From contig JANQFG010000218.1 of NCBI GenBank assembly GCA_028277985.1, positions 1 through 63,284 of the forward strand: DNA of 63,284 nt, read 5' to 3'. The notes under the pieces were generated by a model. That model was not told where the DNA came from. It saw only the letters and a list, made by a program, of their open reading frames with translations, and did not search any database. Positions 23,430 through 33,313 of the stretch are shown in pieces; positions within the stretch are counted from its first letter, which is position 1; the number at the start of each line of letters is the position of its first letter. A program made the translations under genes and the position numbers. Source of the stretch: a bacterium. Lineage in GTDB: Bacteria; Desulfobacterota; DSWW01.

Positions 23430-24146
23430 ATGAGCCGAATCCTCATCATAATCCTCCTCCTTTCTCTCAATCCTTGTCTCCCGGTGGCGAAGGGCGAGAT
23501 GCGCGAGTGTGTCGTCCTGTTGCACGGCCTGGCGCGCACGGAAAGATCCTTGTCGAACCTGGAAAGGCATCTGGAGAACGGCGGCTTCACCGTCCAGAAC
23601 ATCGGCTACCCGTCACGCGAAAAAACCATTCAAGAACTCTCCATCGAGGTCATACCGGAAGCGATCGACCTGTGCATGAAGCGGGACGCGGGAAAAATCC
23701 ACTTTGTCACGCATTCCATGGGCGGCATCCTGGTCAGATACTATCTCGAACACAACGAAGTCCCGAGGATGGGGCGTGTCGTGATGTTGAGTCCGCCGAA
23801 CAACGGAAGCGAGGTGGTGGATAAATTGAAAGACTCGCGCATATTCCAATGGATAAACGGTCCGGCCGGCGAGCAGCTGGGAACCGATGACGCGAGCGTT
23901 CCCAGGAGTCTGGGCATTCCGACCTACGAAGTGGGGATCATCACAGGCGACCAGTCCATCAACCCGATTCTATCGCTCCTCATCCCGGGAAGCGACGACG
24001 GCAAGGTTTCCGTTGAAAGCGCAAGGCTTGAAGGCATGAAGGATTTTCTGATCGTACACAAGACACATCCGTTCATCATGAACGATGAAGGCGTCCTCCA
24101 CCAGGTCTCCACATTCATCAAGCAAGGCGCTTTTGACCGAGATTGA
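23430..24146 (+). CDS. Secreted alpha/beta hydrolase (lipase-like)
   Basis: This 238-residue protein has a signal peptide (IIILLLSLNPCLPVAKG, about 5-22) and VVLLHGLARTERSLSNLERHLENGGF (oxyanion region). The nucleophile elbow THSMGGI (Ser at about residue 96) follows, then the loop with Asp and His (VHKTHPFIMND). It fits esterase/lipase-type hydrolases exported to the periplasm or outside. The substrate is unknown. Confidence 0.83.
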   Translation: MSRILIIILLLSLNPCLPVAKGEMRECVVLLHGLARTERSLSNLERHLENGGFTVQNIGYPSREKTIQELSIEVIPEAIDLCMKRDAGKIHFVTHSMGGILVRYYLEHNEVPRMGRVVMLSPPNNGSEVVDKLKDSRIFQWINGPAGEQLGTDDASVPRSLGIPTYEVGIITGDQSINPILSLLIPGSDDGKVSVESARLEGMKDFLIVHKTHPFIMNDEGVLHQVSTFIKQGAFDRD

Positions 24147-24356
24147 CCAACAGAGCCGTTTTCAGCAGCGGAAAGGGCACAAGGCAGTACGGGCAGGCTA
24201 GAGTGCATCCCGGAACAAAGGACTTGCAGCGAAACGGCCTTGGGAAGTAAATGAATCAGGCGGGCCCGCGGTTCATCAAAAGATATGCAACCAGGCCTGA
24301 AGGGATGGAGGGGATCGTAACGGAACCGGACCAGAAGCCAGCCGAAGGGGGACGAC

Positions 24357-24785
24357 ATGTCGGACAGAATCGAGGGAAAGGGGAGTTGCCTTTGCGGTGC
24401 CACGAGCTTCGTGGCCAAGAGCATGGACAGAAGCGTCGGCGCATGCCACTGCACGATGTGCAGAAAATGGGGTGGCGGCCCCCTGATGGCGGTCGACTGC
24501 GGCACGGAGGTGTCGTTCGAGGGTGACGACAACGTTTCCGTGTTCGACTCGTCTGAATGGGCCGAACGCGGCTTCTGCAGAAAATGTGGAACCCACCTGT
24601 TCTATCGACTCAAGGATGCCCGGCAGTACATCATGCCGGCGGGCATTCTGGACGAGCAGGATCGCCTTGTCTTTGATCATCAGGTGTTCATCGATGAAAA
24701 ACCTTCCTACTACTGTTTTTCCAATGAGACCGAGAACATGACCGGGGCCGAAATGTTTGCCAAGTACGCCCCTCCATCCGAGTGA
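24357..24785 (+). CDS. GFA-family protein (CENP-V/GFA fold)
   Basis: This 142-residue protein has GKGSCLCGATSF (about 7-18), GACHCTMCRKWGGGP (about 32-46) and CRKCGTHLFYRL (about 78-89), the cysteine set that binds zinc in the GFA/CENP-V fold. The family includes glutathione-dependent formaldehyde-activating enzyme, but most members have unknown substrates. It is followed four bases later by a GNAT gene. Confidence 0.85.
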   Translation: MSDRIEGKGSCLCGATSFVAKSMDRSVGACHCTMCRKWGGGPLMAVDCGTEVSFEGDDNVSVFDSSEWAERGFCRKCGTHLFYRLKDARQYIMPAGILDEQDRLVFDHQVFIDEKPSYYCFSNETENMTGAEMFAKYAPPSE

Positions 24786-24789
24786 TACG

Positions 24790-25377
24790 ATGTTGATCGT
24801 CAGAGACGCAGAAGAGGCGGAGGCCCGCGACATAGCATATCTGCTCAATCTGGCGGGCGAAGGCATCCCGGAGTACTTGTGGAGAGGGGGAGTGAAGGGA
24901 AAAGAATCTCCATTGGATGTTGGGACCCGGCGTGCCGCCCGAGAGGAAGGTGTTTTCAGCTATACCCGTGCAAGGGTCTGTACGGCGGACAACCGTCTGG
25001 TGGGCATGGTCCTTTCCTATAGACAGCCCGACCCGTATGGAGTGGGGGATCTTTCCGAATACCCGGAGGTTGTTCGCCCCCTGGTCGAACTGGAGGCACA
25101 GGCGCCGGGGAGCTGGTACATCAATGCAATCGCTACGTTTGAGGGCCATAGAGGCAAAGGGGTGGCACGAACACTCCTTGCCGACGTGGAGGATCGCGCC
25201 CGAGCCAAGCTGTGCGATCGCCTCAGCCTGATCGTCGCGTCCGAGAACCCAGGCGCCAAGAGGCTCTACGAACACATAGGCTTCAAGCCTGTCACCTCTT
25301 TGCCTGTAGTCCCATATCCGGGTTGCCTGCACGCCGGCGACTGGATTCTCATGATAAGGGACCTACAGGGCGCATGA
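24790..25377 (+). CDS. GNAT N-acetyltransferase
   Basis: This 195-residue protein has VRDAEEAEARDIAYLLNLAGEG at the start, then INAIATFEGHRGKGVARTLLADVEDRA (acetyl-CoA motif R-G-K-G-V-A, about 120-147) and ENPGAKRLYEHIGFK near the end. The substrate is unknown. It begins four bases after the GFA gene, so the two are probably co-transcribed. Confidence 0.83.
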   Translation: MLIVRDAEEAEARDIAYLLNLAGEGIPEYLWRGGVKGKESPLDVGTRRAAREEGVFSYTRARVCTADNRLVGMVLSYRQPDPYGVGDLSEYPEVVRPLVELEAQAPGSWYINAIATFEGHRGKGVARTLLADVEDRARAKLCDRLSLIVASENPGAKRLYEHIGFKPVTSLPVVPYPGCLHAGDWILMIRDLQGA

Positions 25378-25447
25378 CAGGCGGACTGGGCACCCGGAAT
25401 TGAAGAACACCGGGGCCTCGAAGACTGATTCCCGGCCCCCGTCAGCC

Positions 25448-25912
25448 TTACAGGGAACCGGATCGCTTCCCCGTCATCTCCTCGACCTGAACTCGGATGA
25501 CCGCGGTGTGTTTCAGTATGGATTCCGAGTAAGGCTGCCAAGGCCCGCACCCGTAGTGCTCCATGATGGCGTCCAACCCGTTTCGTCTGTCCTCCGGGGC
25601 TTCCAGGACCGAAGCGGTCCCGAAACCGATCACGCTGGCAAACCTCATGCCCCAGTCACAGGGTTGTTCCGCCCGGATCACTTCCAGGTCTGTGTCGATT
25701 TCGAAGCAGACGCGAGGGTTCGCCCGGATCATGTCCATCTTTCTGCCCTCTCGGGCGCAATGAACATACAGGCACCCGTCGCGGTAGCCGAAATTCATGG
25801 GCACCACGTAAGGGACGTCGTCCTTGCAGAGCCCGAGCCTCAAGACCGGTGCCTTTTCGATGATCTCGACGATCTCCTCCAGGGCCTTGATTTCCTTGTC
25901 TTTCCTCCTCAC
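25448..25912 (-). CDS. Pyridoxamine 5'-phosphate oxidase-like flavoprotein (NimA type)
   Basis: This 154-residue protein has MRRKDKEIKALEEIVEIIEKAPVLRLGLC then DVPYVVPMNFGYRDGCLYVHCAREGRK. This is the split-barrel FMN-binding pattern of nitroimidazole-resistance NimA-like proteins. It probably reduces small electrophiles with FMN; resistance is not implied by sequence alone. It begins a minus-strand group running to about 33.1 kb. Confidence 0.87.
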   Translation of the reverse strand: MRRKDKEIKALEEIVEIIEKAPVLRLGLCKDDVPYVVPMNFGYRDGCLYVHCAREGRKMDMIRANPRVCFEIDTDLEVIRAEQPCDWGMRFASVIGFGTASVLEAPEDRRNGLDAIMEHYGCGPWQPYSESILKHTAVIRVQVEEMTGKRSGSL

Positions 25913-25945
25913 CCGAATCCTCCCCTGCAGGATTCCCCGGCTGCT

Positions 25946-26398
25946 TCAACCGCCCTGCCCGGTTTCGTTGAATTGCTCGCGAACCGCCTCCAACCGCTTC
26001 CGATTGACCCCAAGGTCCGAGTATCCCTTCCGAGATGCGGACCGGCAATGAATGACCTTGTTCGCTTCGTCGAACCAGAATTCCACGTCGTCCACGAACC
26101 GGAAGAGCCGGGAGCTGCACTCCAGGTGCATGTATTCCTTTTCCAGGCGGACCACCTTTGTGCGAGGCATGTCGCGCACGATCTTCTCGAGGAGATCCCG
26201 GGCTTCCTCGAGGGATGTGTCGTAGGCGATCGGATCGATGCCGTGTTTCTCGTCCGTGCTCTGTGAGGAAACACAATTCGGCGAGCTCGGGCAGGGCGCC
26301 AGTCTTCCCTCCTGCACCCCCAGGTTCGACGGCCTCGTTCCGGAACACCCCACCATCAACACGACCACAAGCCAGAGGACTTTGCTCCAAGCCTCCAT
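25946..26398 (-). CDS. DUF1499 lipoprotein
   Basis: This 150-residue protein has a lipoprotein signal (LWLVVVLMVGC, lipid Cys 18). The mature part has the DUF1499 signature CPSSPNCVSSQSTD (about 36-49) and FVDDVEFWFDEANKVIHCRSASRKGYSDLGVNR. The family function is unknown. It lies between the NimA-like gene and a larger lipoprotein gene on the same strand. Confidence 0.86.
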   Translation of the reverse strand: MEAWSKVLWLVVVLMVGCSGTRPSNLGVQEGRLAPCPSSPNCVSSQSTDEKHGIDPIAYDTSLEEARDLLEKIVRDMPRTKVVRLEKEYMHLECSSRLFRFVDDVEFWFDEANKVIHCRSASRKGYSDLGVNRKRLEAVREQFNETGQGG

Positions 26399-26428
26399 GG
26401 GGTTCTCCTTTGCGGATCGGGTTCGTTT

Positions 26429-27730
26429 TCAGGGGAGCGGCTTTCCTCGGATTCCCACGTTCACCCGGTAGAGCCGCCCGGTGAAACCGTAGCAATAGAG
26501 AGACTCAGGATCGAAGGGCTCGACACCGAAGGCGATGTTCGTGATGATGTCCCCTTGCAGAATGTCCACGGTGAAGAGCTCCTCGAATCTTCCGTCCGGT
26601 GTATAGACGAAGACCGAGCTGTCAAGGAGTCTCGTCGGCAAAAGCTCTATGTAGGCGCTGAAGACAACATAGAGGTTGCCCTCTTCGTCAAAGGCGAGCC
26701 CGTCCCCAGCGAGTGAAAACTCGTCGACCAGCGTCTCGAGGTCGCCCGCTTCTCCTCCTGGACCGATGGACACGCGATGCAGCCCCCCCCAGACGCTTGG
26801 GCTGGGTATACAGAAGAAGGCCGGATTCTCCGTCAGGATGTACAGGTATGCCTCCTCGGCGTCGAAGGCAAGGCCGTTCGGCCCGGGGATGGAAAGGAAC
26901 TCCGTCGTCTCCCCGGTGGTCGGCGAGATTCTGTAGATCATCTGGTCACAGGTGGAGGACACATAGATCTCGCCCGAGCTGTGGACCGCCATGTGGTTGG
27001 GAAGCGCGAAGGGCTGGCTTCCGAATCCCCCGGAAAGGATCTCGCTCCGGCCGGAGGCAGTGACCCGCTTTACCGAAGTGCCGGATTCCCCGTTCTCGCA
27101 GATGTACAGATCTCCAGAGGACCCGAAAGCGATCCCTGCCGGGCTCTCGACTCCCTCGCCTGTGAGCTGCAATTCGACCGCGCTCGATCCGGGAGCTGTG
27201 ATATTCAGGATGGCCCCGGGGCTGCCCAGGAAGAGCCCCCTGCCCTGTTCGAAGGCCAGATCCTCGCTGGGAATTCCCGCCGGCCCCTCGAAGACAAGCT
27301 CCAACGCCGGCCTCTCTCCCGGGTTCGCCCACGCTGCGAAATCGACAGCGTCGTCCCCGGCGGACGCTCTCAACCGGTTTTGGACAGGGGCGATGCCCAG
27401 TGTCCAACGGACCGAAGCCATTCCGTCGGAATCCGTAACCGCCGACGGGCCGGATACGGTCCCCCCGCCTCCGGTGATCGTGAACGCAACCGTTGTCCCT
27501 TCTATTCCGGCCCCCTCGTCATCGTACGCACGCACGACGATAGACTCCGGAAGCTCACGTCCGGTTTCGCCGATCTGCTCATCTCCACTGACCTTCTCCA
27601 CGAAGACGGGGCTAGCCGGCGACGGTGGCACCTCGTCCTTGTCGTCACCACACCCGGCAGCAACCAGGCCCACCAAGACGCCAAACATCACACAGAGACA
27701 GTGCAGACACACCCGGGTTGAACTCTTCAT
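26429..27730 (-). CDS. Lipoprotein with Ig-like and NHL/SMP-30-like beta-propeller regions
   Basis: This 433-residue protein has a lipoprotein signal ending GLVAAGC (lipid Cys about 26). Residues about 40-130 are an Ig-like (Big_1-type) domain (VRAYDDEGAGIEGTTVAFTITGGGGTVSG, DSDGMASVRWTLG). Residues about 145-430 are repeated propeller blades (GIAFGSSGDLYICENG, HMAVHSSGEIYVSST, GLAFDEEGNLYVVF), as in SMP-30/NHL proteins. The start is the ATG at 27730 with GGAGGAACG; the longer frame is non-coding. It is an outer-membrane or periplasmic binding protein of unknown ligand. Confidence 0.8.
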   Translation of the reverse strand: MKSSTRVCLHCLCVMFGVLVGLVAAGCGDDKDEVPPSPASPVFVEKVSGDEQIGETGRELPESIVVRAYDDEGAGIEGTTVAFTITGGGGTVSGPSAVTDSDGMASVRWTLGIAPVQNRLRASAGDDAVDFAAWANPGERPALELVFEGPAGIPSEDLAFEQGRGLFLGSPGAILNITAPGSSAVELQLTGEGVESPAGIAFGSSGDLYICENGESGTSVKRVTASGRSEILSGGFGSQPFALPNHMAVHSSGEIYVSSTCDQMIYRISPTTGETTEFLSIPGPNGLAFDAEEAYLYILTENPAFFCIPSPSVWGGLHRVSIGPGGEAGDLETLVDEFSLAGDGLAFDEEGNLYVVFSAYIELLPTRLLDSSVFVYTPDGRFEELFTVDILQGDIITNIAFGVEPFDPESLYCYGFTGRLYRVNVGIRGKPLP

Positions 27731-27798
27731 GGGACGTTCCTCCGAGAAAGATCCGGATAGACCCCTTGGCCAGAACCTATTCCGACATGGGCACAATG

Positions 27799-29100
27799 TC
27801 AACGGTAAATCGAGGCGGGACGATTGAATCGGGCAAGACGATGGGAGTTGGGAGGTTTCCGGCCGTCGAAGAAATCGCAGGCCCGGTAGTATTTCAGATC
27901 CTGAGTCCAGACGCGAAAGTATTCCTGGTCGCACCGCGCTTTCTTCCACAGGGATCGAGGATTCGAAGCACCCTGCAGGAGGGGCCCGGCCAATTCCGAA
28001 GGATCTCGAAAGCACTCCCAGTCACAGAGGGTACAGGATGCCTCGGCAGCAGACCCGCCTCTGTCGAGATCCCAGAATCGACCCATGTTCTCACAGCCAC
28101 GATAACCGCAAGGGTAGGTATTCCCGTCCCTCGAGTCGACGAAGAAGAAGTCTACTCCTCCCCGACAAGGATAGGCGGCACGAGATTCATCGTGGGAGTA
28201 TTCACGGTGGAGCGCCAACAGCGAGACGCGTGGTGAGAAGATTCGGATCTTGTGCCTGAACTCCGGAATCACCTCCATCAGCGCCTCGAAGAGCAGAGCC
28301 TTTTCTTTTCGGGTGAACCTCACAACATCGTCCGCCGAGGTGGCCGCATAGACGGCGTTCAGATCGTTCGCGCTTCGGTCCACGTCGACGCTCATCGGAT
28401 AGCATGCATTCACCATGGTGAAGCCCAGGTCGATGGCAAACCGATAGTACCGCCGGAAGGCCTCCTTGAAGAACTCGGAGAAAGCCCGCTCTTGCTCCAA
28501 CGTCTCGAGGGGGGATCGGCAAGCATCTGCGGCCGACTCGCCTCCGATGTGACGATTGATCCCGAGGTTCACGGCCGGATAGATGCCGTACGAGTGGAAG
28601 ATGGGCAAGGCCCACTCGATCCCCTCGACCACACCCGGCAGCCCGCGCATGCGCTCATGCACGGACGGCACGGCAGAATCGAGGCTGATCCACAAATTGC
28701 GCAGTCGGGTCGCGGCCAGGGATTCCGCAATCCGCGCTATCCTGGACCGACCCTTCTCCCCGCTACCGCCCCTGAGGAAGAAACCGTTCGTTCCGGTGCG
28801 GATGCACCGGATCCCGGCCTCCCCCGCGTAACGGATCATCTCGATCAGCTCGTCCGGGAAGAGGAAGGGCTCACCACCGGTGAAGGAGACGACCTGGACC
28901 CCCTTCTCGGCCGCGCTGTCCAGGATCCTTTTCACATGCTCCAGGGGCAATTTCGATCGGGAGAACTTCTCAGAGGCCCGCATCCCGCACTGCGGGCAGG
29001 AGGCATTGCAGCGGTCTGTAATCTGTATCACCACCTGCCCGGGCAACCTCTTGCGAAACAGGTCGGCCAGCAGTGGCCCGGCCCGCAAGGGAATCCTCAT
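27799..29100 (-). CDS. Radical SAM protein with SPASM-like C-terminus
   Basis: This 433-residue protein has CNASCPQC (Cys 31, 35, 38), which binds the SAM-cleaving 4Fe-4S cluster. It also has GGEPFLFPDEL and SAM-barrel segments, and a C-terminal cysteine set (YPCGYRGCENMG, CTLCDWECF) suitable for one or two auxiliary clusters. Family roles include peptide maturation and cofactor assembly, but no precursor gene is adjacent. It ends 68 bases before the lipoprotein gene and follows the PHP-glycosyltransferase on the same strand. Confidence 0.88.
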   Translation of the reverse strand: MRIPLRAGPLLADLFRKRLPGQVVIQITDRCNASCPQCGMRASEKFSRSKLPLEHVKRILDSAAEKGVQVVSFTGGEPFLFPDELIEMIRYAGEAGIRCIRTGTNGFFLRGGSGEKGRSRIARIAESLAATRLRNLWISLDSAVPSVHERMRGLPGVVEGIEWALPIFHSYGIYPAVNLGINRHIGGESAADACRSPLETLEQERAFSEFFKEAFRRYYRFAIDLGFTMVNACYPMSVDVDRSANDLNAVYAATSADDVVRFTRKEKALLFEALMEVIPEFRHKIRIFSPRVSLLALHREYSHDESRAAYPCRGGVDFFFVDSRDGNTYPCGYRGCENMGRFWDLDRGGSAAEASCTLCDWECFRDPSELAGPLLQGASNPRSLWKKARCDQEYFRVWTQDLKYYRACDFFDGRKPPNSHRLARFNRPASIYR

Positions 29101-29125
29101 CTGCGTCTCTTACCCCCACGAGCGC

Positions 29126-31579
29126 TCAGCATGCGTTGCTCGCCCGGCGCAGGGGATCACAGTTCCGGTAACTCTCCCAGAGCCTCAGGTAGGCCGCTTC
29201 GAAGGAACGATCCTGCACGTACTTCCGCGCGTTCCTCTTCATCTTCTCGAGCAGTTTCCGGTTGTCGATCAGCTGCAGCACTGCCTGCAGGAACGATTCT
29301 TCGTCGTCGCTACGGACGATATAGCCGGTTCTTCCCGGAATCAGGTTTTCTTGCGGCCCACCCTGATCCGTGACCACGACTGGAATCCCCGAAGCCTGGG
29401 CCTCGAGCACCACGTTGCCGAAGGTGTCGGTGGTGGAGGGGAAGAGAAAGATGTCGCTGGAGGCATACGCCTGGGGCAGATCCTCGCCGCCCAAAAATCC
29501 GGTAAACGTCACGGGCAGGCCTTGAAGCGCCTGTTTCATTTCCTCCAGGTAAGGGCCTTCTCCCACGACAACCAACCGGACGCCGTCACGAATTTCAGCC
29601 AGCTTCTTGTAGGCTTCAACGAGCTGGGGCAGGTTCTTCTCCTTGGACACCCGTCCCACGTAGAGGAGCTTGAGCTCCTTTTCGATCACCTTGAACCGCT
29701 TATAAAATCCGTTTGCTTTCGAAGGATGGAATCTCTCGATATCGATCCCGCGGGCATAATATTTGACCTTCTCCTGGGGGATGCCCTTCTCGACCAGCTC
29801 TTCGCCCGTTGCTCGGGAGGGAACATAGATGACGTCCATCTGACCGTAGAACCATAGCATGAATTTCCAGGTGAGCTCCTCGAGGGAACCGTCATCGGTC
29901 AGCTGGGTGATGTATTGCGGAAGGGCCGTATGGTACGTACCGTACAGCGGCAGGTGGAGGATTCGGGAGATGGCGAGCGCGGCCAACCCGATCGGACCCG
30001 GCGTGGCTGCATGGATGTGCGTAAAACGCTTCTCATAGCAATAGTGCAGCATCTTCAGCAGGGGCGGGTAGTAGAGCTTCATCAGGTCGTATTCCGGCAT
30101 CTCGAAGGTCCCGATCGGCTCGAAGTTCGTGATACCGTCCGCATCCGCCTCCGGACCGCACGTGATCATCTCGAGTTGTTTGTCGTTCTTCCGGGCGATC
30201 TCCAGCTGCATTTGCAGGGTCGTCGCCACCCCGTTGACATCGTGGAAGGTATCGGTGAAATGGGCGATCTTGAGTCGATGGGACTGTCCTTTCTCCACCT
30301 TTCCGGCCAGACGATCTCCCCAGGTCGAGGCGTGCAGCCGGTCCTTGGTGAAGTGGGTGTAGCCGACGAAGTAGGGCACGAGCAGGGTGTAAAGGGAACC
30401 GACGGACCCGATCGTGTGAAAGATGTCGAACAGGTTCGCGCCGGAGACGCTTTCCAGGATCGTGTCGGCGGACTGCCTGAGAACCTTCTCCGATATGCGG
30501 TCCACGAAACGGAACCAGACTTCGGTCGTGGAGCCGGCCTCGATCTCGCCGGAGCCGATGAGACCCAACATCTCTGCATCGTTCAGGATGATCTTGCGGG
30601 CTTCCTTCTTGAGCAGGGCATGCATCGTCGTGGGCCCGGCTTTCAAACGAAACCCCGTTCTTTTCGGATCGGCTCCGGGGCTCGCTTCACCGACTCGACC
30701 CTCTTGCTGCTGTTCTCGGGGCGGAATCAGAACCCGGTCCACGAATTTCAATACGGCATCCTGGTTCTTGAAACGATCCAGGGAGAACTTGGAATTGTAG
30801 AACTGGTACATCACGCTGTAGATCGTATGAGCCAGGTGCTTTGGGGAAGAGGCCTCTCCCCCCACACGCGATCGACCTTCCTCGATTGCCGAAAGAAAGG
30901 TCTCCGTGTTGTCCACGTCATCGACTTCCGTGTAGGTGCTCGCGATATTGAGAGAAGAATGATCGTCGGAGCCGCCCACGAGGTTCTTCTTCCAGGGTTC
31001 CGAGAACAAAGGCTCCAGGCTGTGCTTCTCCGACAGCCTCTCCAGATCCTCTCGGGTGAGATTCCGGAGAATTCCGGCCAGGTCACGGTTCTGCTCACCG
31101 TCGCGGGCGCCGTTCAGCTCGAAGTTCTTGAAAAGCAGAAGAGTTTGTTCGAAATGTTCGAAGGTCAGCCGATCATTGATCGAATACATCGGATGCGCAA
31201 GGGCATGGACGATCCGCTGCCGGACGAGATAGGGTGCAAGCTCGAAGACGTTCTCACGCAGGAGCGAGATATCCTCGTGCTGTGCTTCGGTGATGTTGTA
31301 TGCAAGCACATGGAGCTTGCAATGGTCTTCCGGGAAATAGGTAGTGATTTCCTCACTGACGAAGGTGTTTTCCAGATGGGCAATCTCGAGGCTTCCGGCC
31401 AGCGTGTTGTGGTCGGTTATGGTCACGAGATCCATGCCTTTCCCCTTTGCCAGAGCATAGAGCTCGAGCGGATCGGTGTAACTCTCCGATGCCCCCAGCT
31501 TGCGGAGAATCCACTGTGAGGGCCGTTTGGAGTACCTCGAGTGGACGTGAAGATCCGCTTTGAGCATCCTTTCGTTCAT
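29126..31579 (-). CDS. PHP-domain and GT4 glycosyltransferase fusion
   Basis: This 817-residue protein combines an N-terminal PHP phosphoesterase domain (ADLHVHSRYSKRP, ITDHNTLAG, GSDDHSS, residues about 1-250) with a C-terminal GT-B glycosyltransferase-4 domain. The GT4 domain (about residues 395-810) starts KIAHFTDTFHDVNGVATTLQMQLE and has LLYVGRVSKEKNLPQLVEAY and FGNVVLEAQASGIPVVV (donor-binding E-x7-E region). The middle (about 250-395) is helical and unassigned. The start is the ATG at 31579 with GGAAGGACA. It may transfer a sugar and hydrolyse a phosphate ester on the same path; the substrate is unknown. Confidence 0.88.
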   Translation of the reverse strand: MNERMLKADLHVHSRYSKRPSQWILRKLGASESYTDPLELYALAKGKGMDLVTITDHNTLAGSLEIAHLENTFVSEEITTYFPEDHCKLHVLAYNITEAQHEDISLLRENVFELAPYLVRQRIVHALAHPMYSINDRLTFEHFEQTLLLFKNFELNGARDGEQNRDLAGILRNLTREDLERLSEKHSLEPLFSEPWKKNLVGGSDDHSSLNIASTYTEVDDVDNTETFLSAIEEGRSRVGGEASSPKHLAHTIYSVMYQFYNSKFSLDRFKNQDAVLKFVDRVLIPPREQQQEGRVGEASPGADPKRTGFRLKAGPTTMHALLKKEARKIILNDAEMLGLIGSGEIEAGSTTEVWFRFVDRISEKVLRQSADTILESVSGANLFDIFHTIGSVGSLYTLLVPYFVGYTHFTKDRLHASTWGDRLAGKVEKGQSHRLKIAHFTDTFHDVNGVATTLQMQLEIARKNDKQLEMITCGPEADADGITNFEPIGTFEMPEYDLMKLYYPPLLKMLHYCYEKRFTHIHAATPGPIGLAALAISRILHLPLYGTYHTALPQYITQLTDDGSLEELTWKFMLWFYGQMDVIYVPSRATGEELVEKGIPQEKVKYYARGIDIERFHPSKANGFYKRFKVIEKELKLLYVGRVSKEKNLPQLVEAYKKLAEIRDGVRLVVVGEGPYLEEMKQALQGLPVTFTGFLGGEDLPQAYASSDIFLFPSTTDTFGNVVLEAQASGIPVVVTDQGGPQENLIPGRTGYIVRSDDEESFLQAVLQLIDNRKLLEKMKRNARKYVQDRSFEAAYLRLWESYRNCDPLRRASNAC

Positions 31580-31867
31580 GTGCTGTCCTTCCTTTGTTCG
31601 AGACGACTCTTTCTTGTTGCTTGATCCCGGGTCCATCTTTCCATGGACTCTTTCGGGATGTCGCAGGCAACAAGCCTGTCAATTTATTGTATCGTCCTAG
31701 AAATAAAGCATTCTTATTGCCGTTCGATTACCTTTTTACTAAGATCTGATCATGAATATGGAACAGACCTTAACAATCCCTTGACGAAGCGGAGGAATGC
31801 AGGGGTAGGAGCTTATCCGGGACGATTTGGAGGAGATCTTGGGGTGCAGGCACCTTCGGACTTGCTG

Positions 31868-33133
31868 CTATCGGATGGGAGACGGCCGTCCTCTCAAACG
31901 CCTGTCGCACAGGCGCTCAGCCAGGAATGTCAATACCATGAGGGACATCATGAGGAAGAAGACTTGCACTCTGTTGACTCGCGTTATCAAATGATCGCTC
32001 ACTCCACTCACGTAGGGATGGTCTTCATCCAGCCGGTCCATCAAGAAATCGTAGTCCTGGTCGGATAACCCGTATCGGGAGTTGCTGAATGTACGTGTGA
32101 AGTACTTCTTCAAGATCTGATCTTCTCTGTACGCAACCGTGCAATCATGCCGCTGTCTCTTCTCACCGTCCTGGGGCTGATAGGCGGTTCTCAGATAGCG
32201 GTCTCTCCTGAATACGTGCACGCGTGCCTCATGAACAAACGGATCCACTGATGGAGTATATCTCTTCAAGAAATCTCCGTATTGTTCATCTGAAGGGTAG
32301 CGATCGATGATTTGTGCCGCTTCCAGACCTCGCTCGGTATCTTGCCGACGAATTCCTTCGATGGTGAATCGGGAGAAGAAGGTTCCAATCTCGGGATCCA
32401 CATAGCGATACCCGTATTCGGTCATGACCGTGTCATTCTGTTTCAAAGAAGCCAGGCCCGGTATTCGCTCCGCATACCAGGCAACAAGGTCGGGCGTATT
32501 GAGAAGGCACATTGTGAAAAGCAGAAGTACGGTCAACAGAATGCGACAGACAGACCGGACAGATGAAGAGGAGATGCTCTTGTCTATGATAGGCGGCCGA
32601 AAAGCCATGAGAACAATGGCCAGCATCAGCCCGACGGAGACTGTATCCAAGGCGATATCTCCGAAACCGAAGAGCCTCTCCGGTACGATCCACTGGATGA
32701 TCTCATCCACGGTGCCCACAATGACTCCCAGGAGAAGGGCGATGAGAAACACCGTACGGTCGCGAAACCGGTGGACAAGGGCTCGGTAGAGCAGAAGCCC
32801 CAGAATTCCATACTCAATGAAATGCACGCTTTCCTCGGGAGAATGCTTCAGCTGGAGGGCGGTGTGAACCCATATGGACGTGATGGCGAAGAGCCAGAAA
32901 AGCCTGTTCCAGACCCTTGAGCGGTACAAGTAGACAAGGTAGAATACCGTTCCCGCAGCTGCCGCAATCACACAGGTCATGACGGCAGAGAGAAATATCT
33001 CACGGCCATAGTTTAACTGAACAAATTCCTGAATATCACGTGCAATGGGGACCGTCGCATAGATGGCGAGTGTGCAGAGCAGGACATAGGCCCATGAAAC
33101 GGCTTCGCTTTCGCGTGGTGGAGTTCTGAACAT
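31868..33133 (-). CDS. VanZ-family membrane protein
   Basis: This 421-residue protein has the VanZ-like block HFIEYGILGLLLYRAL ... LLLGVIVGTVDEIIQWIVPERLFGFGDIALDTVSVGL (about 105-170) and several membrane helices (about 12-190). A long, probably periplasmic region without family match runs at about 235-385, with a C-terminal helix near 390. VanZ proteins are linked to glycopeptide tolerance in Gram-positives; here only the fold is certain. The tail is longer than usual for the family. Confidence 0.8.
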   Translation of the reverse strand: MFRTPPRESEAVSWAYVLLCTLAIYATVPIARDIQEFVQLNYGREIFLSAVMTCVIAAAAGTVFYLVYLYRSRVWNRLFWLFAITSIWVHTALQLKHSPEESVHFIEYGILGLLLYRALVHRFRDRTVFLIALLLGVIVGTVDEIIQWIVPERLFGFGDIALDTVSVGLMLAIVLMAFRPPIIDKSISSSSVRSVCRILLTVLLLFTMCLLNTPDLVAWYAERIPGLASLKQNDTVMTEYGYRYVDPEIGTFFSRFTIEGIRRQDTERGLEAAQIIDRYPSDEQYGDFLKRYTPSVDPFVHEARVHVFRRDRYLRTAYQPQDGEKRQRHDCTVAYREDQILKKYFTRTFSNSRYGLSDQDYDFLMDRLDEDHPYVSGVSDHLITRVNRVQVFFLMMSLMVLTFLAERLCDRRLRGRPSPIR

Positions 33134-33313
33134 GTCTGATCAAAAGAAACGGCTTCGTCCAGCGAGTCTAATCGTTCACAACTTCATCCCATGAGACAAC
33201 ATTCCGTATTGTACCACTCCTAGAGGTTGATAACTAGAGCCAGGAGTGGGGGTTCCATCGCCCTGGGTGCCGATGGGCGGAAGGGAGCAGCATCCAAGAG
33301 AAAGAGGTAATCC

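Noticed and set aside
29915..31519. A 534-residue plus-strand frame opposite the PHP-GT4 gene
   Set aside because: No ribosome binding site or domain was seen, and the opposite strand codes for a clear two-domain enzyme.
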